Shown: positions 25,233-34,134 of the stretch, piece by piece | How positions within the stretch are numbered: the stretch's first letter is position 1 | Layout: each line of letters begins with the position of its first letter | DNA from: Gaiellasilicea sp963763755 | Lineage (GTDB): Bacteria > Actinomycetota > Thermoleophilia > Gaiellales > Gaiellaceae | Direction: 5' to 3' | DNA length: 64,000 nt | Assembly (NCBI GenBank): GCA_963763755.1 | Contig: CAVXQE010000007.1 | Location: 62,001-126,000, forward strand | Notes under the pieces: model-generated | Databases searched by the model: none | Told to the model about the DNA's origin: nothing | The model's input: the letters and a program-made list of their open reading frames with translations, nothing else | Made by a program: the position numbers and the translations under genes

Positions 25233-26280
25233 GTGAAGCCGCGTCCCGACGCCGAGGTCGCAATCGTCGGCGCCGGGGTGATGGGCCTCGCCACGGCATG
25301 GGCGCTCGCGCGGGCGGGACGGAGCGTGGTGGTCTGCGAGCAGTTCGAGGTCGGGCACGACAACGGCTCGAGTCACGGCGGCTCGCGCATCATTCGCCTC
25401 TCCTATCCCGAGGAACGCTGGGTGCGGCTGGCGCAGGAGGCCTATCCGCTCTGGCGGGAGCTCGAGGCCGGCTGGGGCCGCGCGCTGCTCGACCAGCCCG
25501 GGACGATCGATCTCGGAGACTGGCAGGCGACACCGGGATGCGCTGGCCGCCTGCGGCGTGCCGTTCGAGGTGCTGGACGCGGCCGAGATCGGGCGACGCT
25601 TCCCGATCCAGCTGGAAAACGGCGAGAACGGGCTCTTCCAGGCCGACGGCGGGATCGTGTACGCCGACCTCGCGCTGCAGGCGCTGCTCGGTGCAGCAAC
25701 CGCTGCGGGCGCGGACCTGCGCGAGCGAACGCGGGTCGCGTCGATCGAGGACGAGGGCGAGACGGTCTTGCTCGACGACTTGCGTGCGAAGGCCGTCGTC
25801 GTGACGGCCGGTGCGTGGGCGCCGGGCCTCGTGGGCGTGGATGCGACGCCGACGCGCGAGACCGCGTCGTACTTCGACTTCGACGAGCCCGTGCCGTCGG
25901 TGCTCGACAAGAGCCTCGGTGAGACCCACCACTATGCGCTGGCGGCGCCGGGGGTCGGGCTGAAGGCGGGAGTGCACCGGTCGGGGCCTGTGACCGACCC
26001 GGACGAGCCGGGCGAGCCCGATGCGGCGATCGGCGAGCGGGCGGCGGCGTGGGTGGAGCGGCGGTTCCGCGGGGCCGGGTCCCTGCAGCGCATGGAGACG
26101 TGCCTCTACACGAACAGACTGAACGACGAGTTCCTGCTCGAGCGGACGGGGCGGGTCGTGATCGGCTCGCCGTGCAGCGGGCACGGCTTCAAGTTCGCTC
26201 CGGTGATCGGCAGGCGGCTCGCCGCGCTCGCGGTCGAAGCGCTCTGCTCTAGCGAAAGAGGTCGCGCCCGGCCGGGATGA
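25233..26280 (+). CDS. Monomeric sarcosine oxidase/N-methyltryptophan oxidase-like flavoenzyme (frame broken once)
   Basis: About 348 residues of the DAO/MSOX family, FAD-dependent oxidases of N-methyl or secondary amines. GxGxxG as GAGVMG (residues 12-17), SSHGGSRIIRLSY (flavin-contact region), and near the end TCLYTN, which contains the Cys that carries covalent FAD in the family, followed by GSPCSGHGFKFAP. One extra base near 25525 splits DWQ from RHRDALAACGVPF; both parts are well conserved. GTG start. The end overlaps the converging cofE by 32 nt. The actual substrate is unknown. Confidence 0.78.
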
Positions 26281-26996
26281 CGATGTCGTGGCCGACTGCC
26301 CGGCCCGCGCACGTCGAGACCGCGGATGATCGCGGCCGGGATCGCGTTCGTCTTCCCGATCACGAGCTCGGCGGCGCCCGCGAGCTCGTCGGCGACGGCG
26401 ATCTGCGTGGCCTGGAGCTCGTAGCCGACGCTGTCCCGGACGCCGCGCAGGTCGAGGAGCGGAGTGATCCCCGCAGCTCCGAGCGCCACGTCGGTCGTTC
26501 CCTGACGGAACGGCCTGCCGAACGAGTCGCTCACGATCACGCCCACGTCGCGGCCGAAGCGCTCGCGCAGCCCTTCACGGATGGCGGCCGCCGAGGCATC
26601 GGGGTCGAGCGGCAGGAGCACGAGCGTGCCCTTCGCCCTTCGCGTTCGACGCGTCGACACCGGCGGACGCGCAGATGAAGCCGTGGCGCGTCTCGGTGAT
26701 GATCAGCGGCGGCCGGACGCGGACGACCTGCGACGCTCTCCTGCAGGATCGCCTCGACGTGGCGCGGGTCGCGGTCGTCGGCGAGCTCGAGGGCGCGCTC
26801 GGACGGCTCGATCTCGTCCAGCCGCACGACGCGTCCCTCGGCCTTCGAGACGACCTTCTGGGCGACGACGACGACGTCGGCGTCCTCGAGCCCGCCGGCG
26901 CGCTCGGCCGCGTCGGCCAGCAGCGCGACGAGGTCGTCTCCGTCCTCGACCTCCGGGATGCCCTCGAGCGGGATGATCCTGATCTCGGCCGGTCAC
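26249..26996 (-). CDS. cofE: F420-0:gamma-glutamyl ligase CofE (frame broken four times)
   Basis: CofE adds glutamate residues to F420-0, the last step of coenzyme F420 synthesis. The frame is recovered by removing four single extra bases (near 26988, 26736, 26633 and 26293), giving 247 residues: IRIIPLEGIPEV start, QKVVSKAEGRVV, TRHGFICASAGVDASN, GLRERFGRDVGVIVSDSFGR, PAGRDLFR end. The span of 748 nt equals 248 codons plus four, exactly as predicted. There is no FbiB-type C-terminal nitroreductase domain. GTG start at 26996 overlaps the npdG stop by 4 nt. Confidence 0.82.
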
Positions 26997-27610
26997 TCGA
27001 AACCGGTGACGCGGAGGCCCGCGTGCGCCTTGTAGCGCTTGTTCACGTTGACGATCACCGCCGTCATGCCTTCGAGTGCGCGCGCGCTCGCCAGCGGCCC
27101 GCAGTCGACGGCGCGGCCCGAGACGAGCCTGCCCGCGAGGTCGAGGGCGAGCTCCTTCGCCTCGGCGTCGTCTCCGCACACGAACGCGTCCTCCTCCGGC
27201 GGCGCCTCGGCGAGGTTCGAGGCGGCGAGCGAGTGCAGCCCGGCGACGACGGGCGCGTCGAGCTCGTCCTGGATCCGCTTGGCGATGGACGTGGCCTCGG
27301 GCGTGGGCTTCACGCCGCCCGGGCCGAAGACGAGCTCCGAGCAGACCGAGAGCACCGGCGTCGAGCCGATCGACTGGCGCAGGTCGCGCGCGGTGTCCAC
27401 GGCCGCCTCCGCCTTGACCGCGAAGAGGACGAGGTCGACGCCGCGGACGGCGTCGTCGTTGTTCGCACCCTCGGCACCGAGCGCCTCGGCCGCCTCGCGG
27501 GCGCGCTCCGCGTCGCGCGAGCCGATCACGATCTCGACTCCCGCATCGACGAGGCGCTTGGCGACCGCCTGGCCGAAGCTGCCCGTCCCGCCGACGACGG
27601 CGACCCTCAC
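26993..27610 (-). CDS. npdG: NADPH-dependent F420 reductase
   Basis: A 205-residue F420:NADP+ oxidoreductase (Fno/NpdG), which moves hydride between NADPH and F420 and so supplies reduced F420. N-terminal Rossmann motif VGGTGSFGQAVAKRL, GSRD in the NADP phosphate loop, LFAVKAEA, GLHSLAASNLAEA (F420 contact region in the family), and C-terminal NVNKRYKAHAGLRVTG. The frame is intact. GTG start at 27610 overlaps the cofD stop; the stop overlaps the cofE start. Confidence 0.88.
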   Translation of the reverse strand: MRVAVVGGTGSFGQAVAKRLVDAGVEIVIGSRDAERAREAAEALGAEGANNDDAVRGVDLVLFAVKAEAAVDTARDLRQSIGSTPVLSVCSELVFGPGGVKPTPEATSIAKRIQDELDAPVVAGLHSLAASNLAEAPPEEDAFVCGDDAEAKELALDLAGRLVSGRAVDCGPLASARALEGMTAVIVNVNKRYKAHAGLRVTGFE

Positions 27611-28515
27611 GCAGCGGCCCCGAGCACGGTCTCCGCCAGCCGGCGCGACGCATCGAGGTCGGTCATCAGCGTCTGCGTGACGACACGCCGAACGGCGAGC
27701 GGGCCCGCCGGGTCGGATTCGTCGACGACGAGCGCGTCGATCAGGCCCTCGTAGCAGGCCGCGACGTGCTCCGGACCCGTGCCGCCCGCCATCCGCGCGA
27801 GCATACGGTCTGCCGGGCCCTTGACGGCGCGGCCCCCGACGAGCGGGCTGACCGCAACGCACGGCACGCGACGGGCGACGAGCGCGGCGCGGATCTCCTC
27901 GACCGCGAGGATCGGCCAGATGCTCACGTACGGGTTGGAAGGCGCGATCACGATCGCGTCGGCGCCGGCGAGGGCCTCGAGCACGCCCGGTGCCGGGGCC
28001 GCGCTTCGCCTTCGAAACGAACGCCGTCGACCTCGTCGCGGTGGCCGCGGGCGACGAACCACTCCTGGAACGGAAAGCTGCCGGCCGGCGTGTCGATCCA
28101 GGTGCGCAGCCGATCGTCCGTCGCCGGGAGGATCTGCGGCCTCGACCCCGAGAGCCCGCGCGAGCCGCGCCGTCACCGTCGAGAGCGGCTCTCCGGCGCG
28201 CAGAGCCTGGGTGCGCACGAGATGGAGCCCGAGATCGCGGTCGCCGAGCCGGAACCAGTCCTCGCCGCCGAGCGCCGAGACCGTCTCGAGCGCCTCCCAC
28301 GTCTCGCCCGCCCGGCCCCAGCCGCGTTCCTCGTCGTGCAGCCCGGCGAGGGCGTAGAGGATGCTGTCGAGGTCGGGCGAGACCGCGAGGCCGAGGACGT
28401 CCAGGTCGTCGCCGACGTTGCCGATCACGGTCACGTCGCTCGGATCGACTGCGCTGACGAGGCCGCACGCGAAGCGGGCGCCGCCGACGCCGCCGGAGAG
28501 GAGCGCGACCTTCAC
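27607..28515 (-). CDS. cofD: 2-phospho-L-lactate transferase CofD (two compensating frame breaks)
   Basis: CofD (FbiA) joins the activated phospholactyl or phosphoenolpyruvyl unit to the deazaflavin FO. N-terminal LSGGVGGARFACGL (nucleotide loop), GNVGDDLDVLGLAVSPDLD, mid-protein TWIDTPAGSFPFQEWFV, and IAPSNPYVSIWPILA. One extra base near 28138 and one missing C near 28000 put about 45 residues out of frame; read in the shifted frame, they restore family motifs. About 302 residues. GTG start overlaps the cofC end. Confidence 0.85.
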   Translation of the reverse strand: MKVALLSGGVGGARFACGLVSAVDPSDVTVIGNVGDDLDVLGLAVSPDLDSILYALAGLHDEERGWGRAGETWEALETVSALGGEDWFRLGDRDLGLHLVRTQALRAGEPLSTVTARLARALGVEAADPPGDGRSAAHLDRHAGRQLSVPGVVRRPRPPRRGRRRSFRRRSAAPAPGVLEALAGADAIVIAPSNPYVSIWPILAVEEIRAALVARRVPCVAVSPLVGGRAVKGPADRMLARMAGGTGPEHVAACYEGLIDALVVDESDPAGPLAVRRVVTQTLMTDLDASRRLAETVLGAAA

Positions 28516-29112
28516 GGGTGGCCAGCTGGCCGAGCGCCGCCTGCGTGCGCGGGCCCGCGCGAAGGCCGATCCGCTCCAGGTCGTCCAACGTGTCGACGTC
28601 GTCGCGCAGGTTCGGGATCACGGCCGCGACGGCCATCACGCCCTGCGCGTCGAAGTGCTCCCGAAAGCGATTCGGCGCTGCCCGCGCCGTAGAGCGAGGC
28701 GAAGAGGGACGCGCGGGGAAGCACGAGCGCGTTCGTCGTCCCGTCCTTCGCCTCGACGAGCCCGACCGCATCCAGCTCGGCCGGGCCGGCCAGGGTGCGA
28801 AGGTCGTGCGGCACGACGCACGGGAACATCCGCGTTGACGACGATCACCGCGCCGTTGTCCGCACGCTCGAGCCCGGCGGCGACCGCCGCGCCCTGGCCG
28901 CCCCCGGGATCGTCGACCGCCTCGGCGCCGAGCTCCTCCGCGAGCGCGCGGGCCGCGGCGTCAGCGGTGACGACGAACGTGCGGCCGGTCGCGACGCACG
29001 CGGTGAGAACGTCGCCGAGCATCGCCAGCGCGAGCGTCGTGCGCACGGTGTCCGGCGCGTCGAGCCGCTGCTTGCCGGTTTCGCCGCGGAAGGGGACGAC
29101 GATCTGCGTCAT
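28512..29112 (-). CDS. cofC: Phospholactate/phosphoenolpyruvate guanylyltransferase CofC (frame broken)
   Basis: CofC (FbiD) makes the GDP-activated intermediate used by CofD. N-terminal VPFRGETGKQRL (nucleotidyltransferase loop), DDPGGGQGAAVAAGL, VNADVPCVVPHDL (metal Asp), GTTNALVLP, ANRFREHFDAQG and IPNLRDDVDTLDDL. Two extra bases (near 28832 and 28675) and one missing C near 28520 restore about 199 residues ending LGQLATP at a TGA overlapping the cofD GTG. First gene of the F420 operon; its ATG shares CATG with an opposing ATG. Confidence 0.82.
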
Positions 29113-29128
29113 GGGAAAGACTCTAGAC

Positions 29129-30734
29129 GTGGAGAACGCCGCCCTCGCCGAGCGACTCGAAGCCTTCGCCGCATTGCTCGACCTCTCCGGGTCGGGCCAC
29201 TACACCGTGCGCGCCTACCGCCGGGCGGCCGAGCTGATCCGGTCGACGCCGGTCGACGTCGCGACAGCTCGTCCGTGCCGGGCGCGCCCGCGAGCTCGCC
29301 GGCATCGGCCCGGGCATCGAGGCCCGGCTGAAGGAGCTCGTCGAGACGGGCGAGCTGGCCGAGCTGCGGGAGCTCGAAGCGCAGGCGCTGCCGGAGCTGG
29401 TCGGCGTCGCGGCGCTGCTCGGAATCTCGCCGAAGCGGATGCGCGAGCTCGGGCACACGCTCGGGATCCGAACGCTCGCCGAGCTGCGCGAGGCGGCCGC
29501 CGCCGGGAAGCTCGACAGCGTGCCCGGAATCGGGCCGAAGACCGCCGCCAGGATCCAGTCCGGGCTCGCGGAGCTCTCGACCGCGCGGCCGCGACGCGGG
29601 ATGCTCCTGCACCGGGCGCGCGCTCTCGTCGGCGAGATCGCGGAGGCACTCGGCGGCGAGGCCGCAGGCGATCCCGCGCCGCGCCTGCGACCTCTCGACG
29701 CACTTCGCCGTCGTCGTGCCAAGTAACAGACTGTTACTTGGCGTCGAGGCGCTGCCGCAGATCGTGGCCGTGCTCGAACAGGACGACCGACGCGTCGTCG
29801 GCGTCACCGCCGAGGGCTATCCGATCGAGGTGATCGCCGCCGAGCCCGAGCGTTTCGGGACCGAATTGCTGCGTGCGACCGGCTCGCCGGAGTACGTCGC
29901 CTCACTCGGCGACCTGCCCGATGCGGCCACGGAGGTGCATGTGTACACATGCATCAGTCGTCCGTTTCGGCCACCTGAGCTGCGAGAGGTCGACGCAGAC
30001 GACCCTCCGCCCGACCTGCTCGAGCTGACGCACGTCCGCGGCGACCTGCACGTGCACACGACGGCCTCGGACGGCAAGGCGACGGTGGAGGAGATGGGCC
30101 GAGCTGCGCAGGAGCTCGGCTACGAGTACCTGGCGATCTGCGACCACACGCGCAACGTCCGAGTCGTGCCCGGGCCTCGACGCCGACGACATCCGCCGGC
30201 AGGGCGAGGAGATCGCAGCCGCCAACGAGGCGCTCGCCCCGTTCCGGATCCTGCGCGGGAGCGAGTGCGACATCCTCCCGGACGGCTCGCTCGACCTTCC
30301 CGACGACGTGCTCGCCGAGCTCGACTGGGTCCAGATCAGCCTGCACGCCGGCCAGCGCTGGGGCCGCGAAGGCTCTGACGAGCCGTGTCGTCGAGGCAAT
30401 GCAACACCCGGCCGCGTCATGCCTCTCGCACCCGAAGGGCCGGATCCTGAACCACCGGCCGGAGAACGCGCTCGATCTCGATCGCGTCTTCGAGGTAGCG
30501 CTCGAGACCGGCGTCGCGGTGGAGGTGAACGGCCTGCCCGACCGGCTCGACCTCGCGGCGGGACACGTGCGCGAGGCGCTCGCCGCCGGGGTCCGGATCG
30601 TCTGCTCGACCGACGCCCACTCGGTGCGCGGGCTCGGGAACATGGGGCTGTCCGTCGCCACCGCCCGCCGCGGCGGCGCCGCTCGTGGCGCGGTCGTCAA
30701 CACGCTGCCGCTGGAGGAGGTTCTAGGCGGCTGA
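29129..30734 (+). CDS. PolX-like HhH/PHP phosphoesterase with degenerate polymerase palm (frame broken four times)
   Basis: About 534 residues in family-X polymerase order: N-terminal 8-kDa helix-hairpin-helix region (GSGHYTVRAYRRAAELI, LAGIGPGIEARLKEL, VPGIGPKTAARI), a palm remnant, and a PHP domain (GDLHVHTTASDGK, ICDHTRNV, RGSECDILPDGSLD, LSHPKGRILNHR, STDAHSV). The palm metal Asp motifs (GDxD and VDLR in PolX) are replaced by CDLSTH and IEVIAAE, so polymerase activity is doubtful while the PHP metal site is intact. Extra bases near 29262, 29652, 30172 and 30372 split the frame. GTG 29129 chosen; ATG 29111 is possible. Confidence 0.72.
29719..29741. repeat. Perfect 10-bp inverted repeat inside the PolX/PHP gene
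   Basis: ccaagtaaca (29719-29728) and tgttacttgg (29732-29741) are exact complements around gac; flanking g/c adds an eleventh pair. It is strikingly AT-rich for this genome and lies in coding sequence between the palm remnant halves. It could be an operator, a dispersed palindrome or a structural element; function unknown. Confidence 0.7.
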
Positions 30735-31001
30735 AGCGCCTGGGCCGCGAGCCGCGTACTCGCGCACCTCGTACCAGTGCGTGTCGCGCAGCGCCGCCGC
30801 GACCTCGGGGTCGGTGTGCGCGTCGTAGAAGACGTGGTGGTCGAGATCGCAGCAGATCGCGACGTCGCCGAGGGAAACGTGAGAGATGACCCGCAGCGCC
30901 TCCACCGGCAACTGCGCCTCGGCAACGGTGTAGTGCATGAACTGCAGATCCGGTGCGAGCTCCATCAAGTCGGGCCAGTCGGGACAGGTGCGGGAGCTCA
31001 T
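30723..31001 (-). CDS. Small hypothetical protein coupled to the ABC exporter ATPase
   Basis: A 92-residue soluble ORF whose ATG overlaps the stop of the preceding Wzt-like ATPase gene (ATGA), a strong sign of translation coupling. No family recognised. Notable stretches: DLQFMHYTVAEAQLPVEALRV, VAICCDLDHHVFYDAHTD (Cys, Asp and His clustered, suggestive of a metal or catalytic site) and LRDTHWYEVREYA. Its end converges on the PolX/PHP gene with a 12-nt overlap. Confidence 0.65.
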   Translation of the reverse strand: MSSRTCPDWPDLMELAPDLQFMHYTVAEAQLPVEALRVISHVSLGDVAICCDLDHHVFYDAHTDPEVAAALRDTHWYEVREYAARGPGASAA

Positions 31002-32200
31002 AGCCGTTCGATGTTCTCCTCCGCAGTCCAGCTCCCTTCCAGCCGAACGACTCCGCGCTCCTCGCCGGCGGGATAGACGAGGAAGACGAGAGCGTCGTCG
31101 AGCCAGTGCAGCAGCCGCTCTCCATTCGCGTCCGCGAGGCCCAGCCGGAGGTGGAAGCGGCCGTCCGAGAGCGGCAGTCGATCGACGTCGTAGCGCAACT
31201 CTCGAGTCCCGGAAGCCCAGCCGACGCTGCCGGTGTCGAGGACGTCAGACGCAACGAGCAGGCCGGCCTCGTCGCGCAGCTCGAGCTGGAGCTGCGGCGG
31301 CGCGATCCCGTTCTCGGCCTCGATCCGGAGCCGGAGCGAAAACGGCTCGCCCGCGAGGAACTGCTGTCGCTCCTCGCCCTCGGCGCCGACCAGGCGCGCG
31401 GCTGCGATCGTCGCCTCGCCGGTCCCCCACTCGCGCAGCCCCGCCGCCCGCTCGGCAGGATCGGCGTCGGCGGCAAGACCCTTCCGGTAGCGCACGATCG
31501 CCTCGTGGGTCGGGCCGTCGAACTCGAGCTTGCCCTCCCGCAGCAGCACCGCGCGCTCGCAGAGCCGCTCGACCTGGGTCGCGTCGTGCGAGACGAAGAC
31601 GATCGTGCCGCCCCGCTGCTTGAACTCGAACACCTTGCCGAAGCACTTCCGCTGGAACGCCTCGTCGCCGACCGCGAACACCTCGTCGAGCAGAAGCACG
31701 TCCGCGTCGAGGTGCGCCGCGATCGCGAAGCCGAGGCGCATGTACATCCCCGAGGAGTACGTGCGCACGGGCCGGTCGATCGCCTGCTCGAGCTCCGCGA
31801 AAGCGACGATCTCGTCGAAGCGCTCGCGGATCTGCGCGCGCTTCAGCCCGTAGATCGCCCCGTTCAGGAAGACGTTCTCGCGGCCCGAGAAGTCGGGGTG
31901 GAAGCCTGCACCGAGCTCGAGCAGGGAGCCGACCCGTCCGCCGACGGCGACGCTGCCCACGGTCGGCTTGATGATCCCGGCGATCAGGCGCAGCAGCGTC
32001 GACTTGCCGGAGCCGTTCCGGCCGACGAGCCCCACGGCATCGCCCGGCTCGACCGCGAGGGACACGTCCTGGAGCGCGACGACGTCGGTCGCCTCGGTTC
32101 GCCCGCCGAGCACGAACAGCTCCTTCAGGCTTCGCGCCTCGTTCGCCCGGACGCGGAAGCGACGCGAGACCCCTTCGACGCGGATCTGCCCCGTCTTCAC
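30998..32200 (-). CDS. Polysaccharide ABC exporter ATPase, Wzt/TagH-like
   Basis: A 400-residue ATPase that drives export of a lipid-linked polysaccharide with the ABC-2 permease at 34915. Walker A GRNGSGKST (about 58), the variant signature YSSGMYMRLGF typical of Wzt/TagH, Walker B VLLLDEVFAVGD and switch VSHD. A C-terminal beta domain (about 255-400) resembles the Wzt carbohydrate-binding domain that recognises the finished chain. GTG start overlaps the hemH stop; the stop overlaps the 92-residue gene. Confidence 0.88.
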   Translation of the reverse strand: MKTGQIRVEGVSRRFRVRANEARSLKELFVLGGRTEATDVVALQDVSLAVEPGDAVGLVGRNGSGKSTLLRLIAGIIKPTVGSVAVGGRVGSLLELGAGFHPDFSGRENVFLNGAIYGLKRAQIRERFDEIVAFAELEQAIDRPVRTYSSGMYMRLGFAIAAHLDADVLLLDEVFAVGDEAFQRKCFGKVFEFKQRGGTIVFVSHDATQVERLCERAVLLREGKLEFDGPTHEAIVRYRKGLAADADPAERAAGLREWGTGEATIAAARLVGAEGEERQQFLAGEPFSLRLRIEAENGIAPPQLQLELRDEAGLLVASDVLDTGSVGWASGTRELRYDVDRLPLSDGRFHLRLGLADANGERLLHWLDDALVFLVYPAGEERGVVRLEGSWTAEENIERL

Positions 32201-33081
32201 ACCTGGGACGGTACAGCCGAGTGCCGCCGGACGAGACCCGCGAGCACGTCGATGAACGCCGGATCGGCGTTCGGAAGCTCGATCCGCTCCAGGCGAACCC
32301 CGAGCTCGCGCGCCCGCTCGGCCGCCTCGATGTCGAGGTCCCAGCGGATCTCGAGGTGGTCGGCGACGAACCCGATCGGGCAGAGAACGACATCGCGGAC
32401 GTCGCACGCCGCGAGCTCGTTGAGGTGCTCCAGGATGTCCGGCCCGAGCCATGGCTCCCCGGTCGGCGACTGGCTCTGGAAGGAGAACGTCCACTCGTGC
32501 GCCCCGGCGCTCTCGGCAACGAGACGCGCGGTCTCGAGCAGCTCGTCGCGGTACGGATCGCCCTCGTCGAGGATGCGGGCGGGCAGCGAGTGCGCGGTGA
32601 AGACGACGTGCTCGTGCTTGTGCGCCGTGAGCCGCTCCGCGAGGAGCGACACGAACCCGGGCTCCTGGCCCCAGCGCTCGACGAAGCGGAGCTCGGCACG
32701 GCCGTCGAGCGCCCGCACGACCTGCTCCCGGTACTTCTCGATCGACAGCGACGAGTAGTGCGGCGCGAGGACGAGCCCGACGATCTCGGTCGCACCGGCG
32801 GAGAGCGCCTGCTCGACCGCCCCGGCGATCCGTGGCGTCCAGTGGCGCATGCCGGTGAAGACGGGCAGGCCGAGCCTGGCTTCGAGCGCTGCGCGCGTCG
32901 CCTCGGTGATCTCGTTCAGCGGGTTCGACTCCTCGATCCCGAGTCGCCGGTACCGCGCGACGAGATCGTCCAGGTTCTCCTGCTTGATCGGGCGGCCGCC
33001 GCGGATGTCTGCGTAGTAGGCCGGGACGTCCGCGATCCGGTCTGGCGAGCCGTACGCCATCAGGACGACCGCGGTGCTCAT
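32197..33081 (-). CDS. hemH: Ferrochelatase (coproporphyrin-type likely)
   Basis: A 294-residue ferrochelatase, inserting iron into a porphyrin. Catalytic His in VFTAHSLPARI and the acidic metal-path region CPIGFVADHLEIRWDLD are present; LMAYGSPD at the N-terminus and GMRHWTPRI are typical. No iron-sulfur Cys cluster is seen. In actinobacteria these enzymes usually act on coproporphyrin III; that assignment is by lineage. The ATG overlaps the hemE stop and the stop overlaps the ABC ATPase start. Confidence 0.88.
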   Translation of the reverse strand: MSTAVVLMAYGSPDRIADVPAYYADIRGGRPIKQENLDDLVARYRRLGIEESNPLNEITEATRAALEARLGLPVFTGMRHWTPRIAGAVEQALSAGATEIVGLVLAPHYSSLSIEKYREQVVRALDGRAELRFVERWGQEPGFVSLLAERLTAHKHEHVVFTAHSLPARILDEGDPYRDELLETARLVAESAGAHEWTFSFQSQSPTGEPWLGPDILEHLNELAACDVRDVVLCPIGFVADHLEIRWDLDIEAAERARELGVRLERIELPNADPAFIDVLAGLVRRHSAVPSQV

Positions 33082-34110
33082 ACCGGAACGCGGGCGGTCT
33101 GCTCGTGCACGAACGCGCGCAGGCGGCCGAGCACGTCGGGATCGGTGTCCGGCATCACACCGTGACCGAGGTTGAAGATGTGGCCCGGCCGTCCCGCCGC
33201 CCGCGCGAGCACGTCGAGCGTCGCCGTCTGCACCCGCTCCCACGGGCCGAGGAGGATGGCGCCGTCGAGGTTCCCCTGGACACCGCGATCCTCGCCGACG
33301 ACCTCCCAGCCCCAGTCGAGCGGAATCCGCCAGTCGAGCCCGATCACGTCGCCGCCGGCGTCGCGCATCTGCTCGAGCAGCGTTGCCGTGCCGGTGCCGA
33401 AGTGGATCGTCGGACAGTCGACGGCGGCGAGGATGCGGGCCGAGTAGGGCTGCACGAACTCCTCGTAGTCGCCCGGCGACAGCGCGCCGACCCAGGAGTC
33501 GAAGAGCTGGATCACGTCCGCTCCGGCGCGCACCTTCGCCCGGACGTAGCGCGAAAAGGCGTCCGTCAGCTTCTCCATCAGGGCGTGCCACGTCTGCGGC
33601 TCGGCGTACATCATCCGCTTGACGTTCAGGAACTCGCGGCTCGGCTTTCCCTCGATCAGGTACCCGGCGACGGTGAACGGGCCGCCGCAGAAGCCGATCA
33701 CGGCCTGATCGGGGCGCAGCTCGCGCCGCACGATCGAGACGGCCTCGAGGATGAAGGGCACGGACTCCTCCGGCTCGGGCACGGTCAGGCGCTCGACGTC
33801 TGCGAGCGAGCGGATCGGGCTGCTCGATCACCGGCCCGACGTTCTCGACCAGCTCGACGTTCACGCCCATCCCGAGCAGGGGCAGCATGATGTCGGCGAA
33901 CATCACCGCCGCGTCGACGTCGTGACGGCGGACCGGCTGCAACGTCACCTCCGCGCAGAGCTCGGGCTCGTAGCAGACCTCGAAGAGGGTGTGCGTCTTC
34001 CGGATCTCGCGGTACTCCGGCAGCGAGCGGCCGGCCTGGCGCATGAACCAGACCGGCGTGCGCTCGGTCGGCTCGAGACGGGCTGCGCGGACGAGAAGTG
34101 GCTCTGCCAT
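33078..34110 (-). CDS. hemE: Uroporphyrinogen decarboxylase (frame broken once)
   Basis: HemE (343 residues) decarboxylates uroporphyrinogen III to coproporphyrinogen III. The signature WFMRQAGRSLPEYRE near residue 25, MFADIMLPLLGMGV, GFCGGPFTVAGYLIEGK, FDSWVGALSPGDYEEF, HFGTGTATLLEQM and FNLGHGVMPDTDP are all present. One extra C near 33823 separates VIEQP from IRSLADVERLTV; both sides are conserved, so an error is likely. First of hemE-hemH-ABC ATPase-small ORF, all joined by stop/start overlaps. Confidence 0.87.
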
Positions 34111-34134
34111 GGGCCGAAGTAGGCTACCCCGCGC

